Shown here in pieces: positions 13,001 to 13,129 of a DNA stretch of 13,129 nt; the stretch's first letter is position 1, and each line of letters opens with the position of its first letter. The position numbers and the translations under genes are program-made. Source of the DNA: DATARH01 sp035648415. GTDB taxonomy: Bacteria > Pseudomonadota > Alphaproteobacteria > ATCC43930 > CGMCC-115725. Location: contig DASRLO010000060.1 of assembly GCA_035648415.1 (NCBI GenBank), positions 1-13,129 on the forward strand, written 5' to 3'. The notes beneath the pieces are model-generated. The model worked only from the letters and a program-made list of their open reading frames with translations. It made no database searches and was not told the DNA's origin.

Positions 13001-13129
13001 GTCGGACGCGAATAGAGAGAAGTTGTTTCAATCGGATTCGCATCCGCGTTTTCGTAAAGCGAAAAAACCTGCATTATGGGAGCGCGGGGTGTCTTTGCCC
13101 TGGGCTCGGGATGGGAATCGGACGTGGAA
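13001..13129. other. Non-coding tail with two small hairpins
   Basis: After the thioesterase stop the DNA becomes more AT-rich. CGGAT-TCGC-ATCCG (13033-13046) and TTTTCG-TAAAG-CGAAAA (13049-13065) can form short stems. Neither is followed by a U-tract in the direction of the thioesterase, so a terminator role is weak. No coding start is seen. Confidence 0.35.

Noticed and set aside
13049..13065. Hairpin TTTTCG-TAAAG-CGAAAA as a terminator of the thioesterase operon
   Set aside because: Short AT-rich stem with no U-tract following in the plus direction. It could equally be part of a promoter region for a gene beyond the window.

Overview
The window is high-GC, tightly packed coding DNA with strong purine-rich ribosome binding sites. 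Its family content (a YfdW/Frc-type CoA-transferase, FCD-type GntR regulator, VanA-type Rieske oxygenase, TauD/TfdA dioxygenase, SAD/SCD-type amidohydrolase and short dispersed imperfect palindromes) suggests the chromosome of a soil or aquatic alphaproteobacterium such as a Rhizobiales or Rhodospirillales relative. No rRNA, tRNA, CRISPR array or insertion sequence is visible. The taxonomic call is an inference from gene content.

Left part (1-3713). A minus-strand pair, an FCD-type GntR regulator followed by a formyl-CoA:oxalate CoA-transferase-like gene that runs off the left edge, is divergent from a plus-strand pair: a YghU-type glutathione transferase and a class II aldolase/adducin-like protein. 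The regulator's promoter carries a perfect TGGTATACCA palindrome between its -35 and -10 elements, a typical autoregulatory site. The 3' end of the regulator gene reads through a dispersed palindromic repeat. A second copy of this repeat lies near 11263-11343.

Middle (3714-5422). A cupin gene (minus) follows the remnant of a DsrE-like sulfur-relay-family gene. That remnant carries an in-frame TGA exactly at the first Cys of its CxxC motif, with a strong hairpin starting at the TGA, so it is either a selenocysteine codon or a nonsense mutation. The 5' half of the DsrE gene is missing. In its place, on the other strand, are the 3' end of a BrnT-type toxin gene and an intact overlapping helix-turn-helix antitoxin gene. 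A small two-helix membrane protein gene follows.

Right part (5501-13129). All genes are on the plus strand: a crotonase-fold enoyl-CoA hydratase, a small secreted protein, a TauD/TfdA Fe(II)/2-oxoglutarate dioxygenase, an Fsr-type MFS exporter, a Rieske mononuclear-iron oxygenase, an amidohydrolase-2 family enzyme, a MetE-C-terminal-type methyltransferase and a hot-dog acyl-CoA thioesterase that starts at TTG and overlaps the previous stop. The Rieske/amidohydrolase pair (10-bp gap) and the methyltransferase/thioesterase pair (4-bp overlap) look like two transcriptional or translational units. With the CoA-transferase and hydratase they suggest catabolism of an unknown aromatic or organic acid via CoA thioesters. 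The substrate cannot be read from the sequence.
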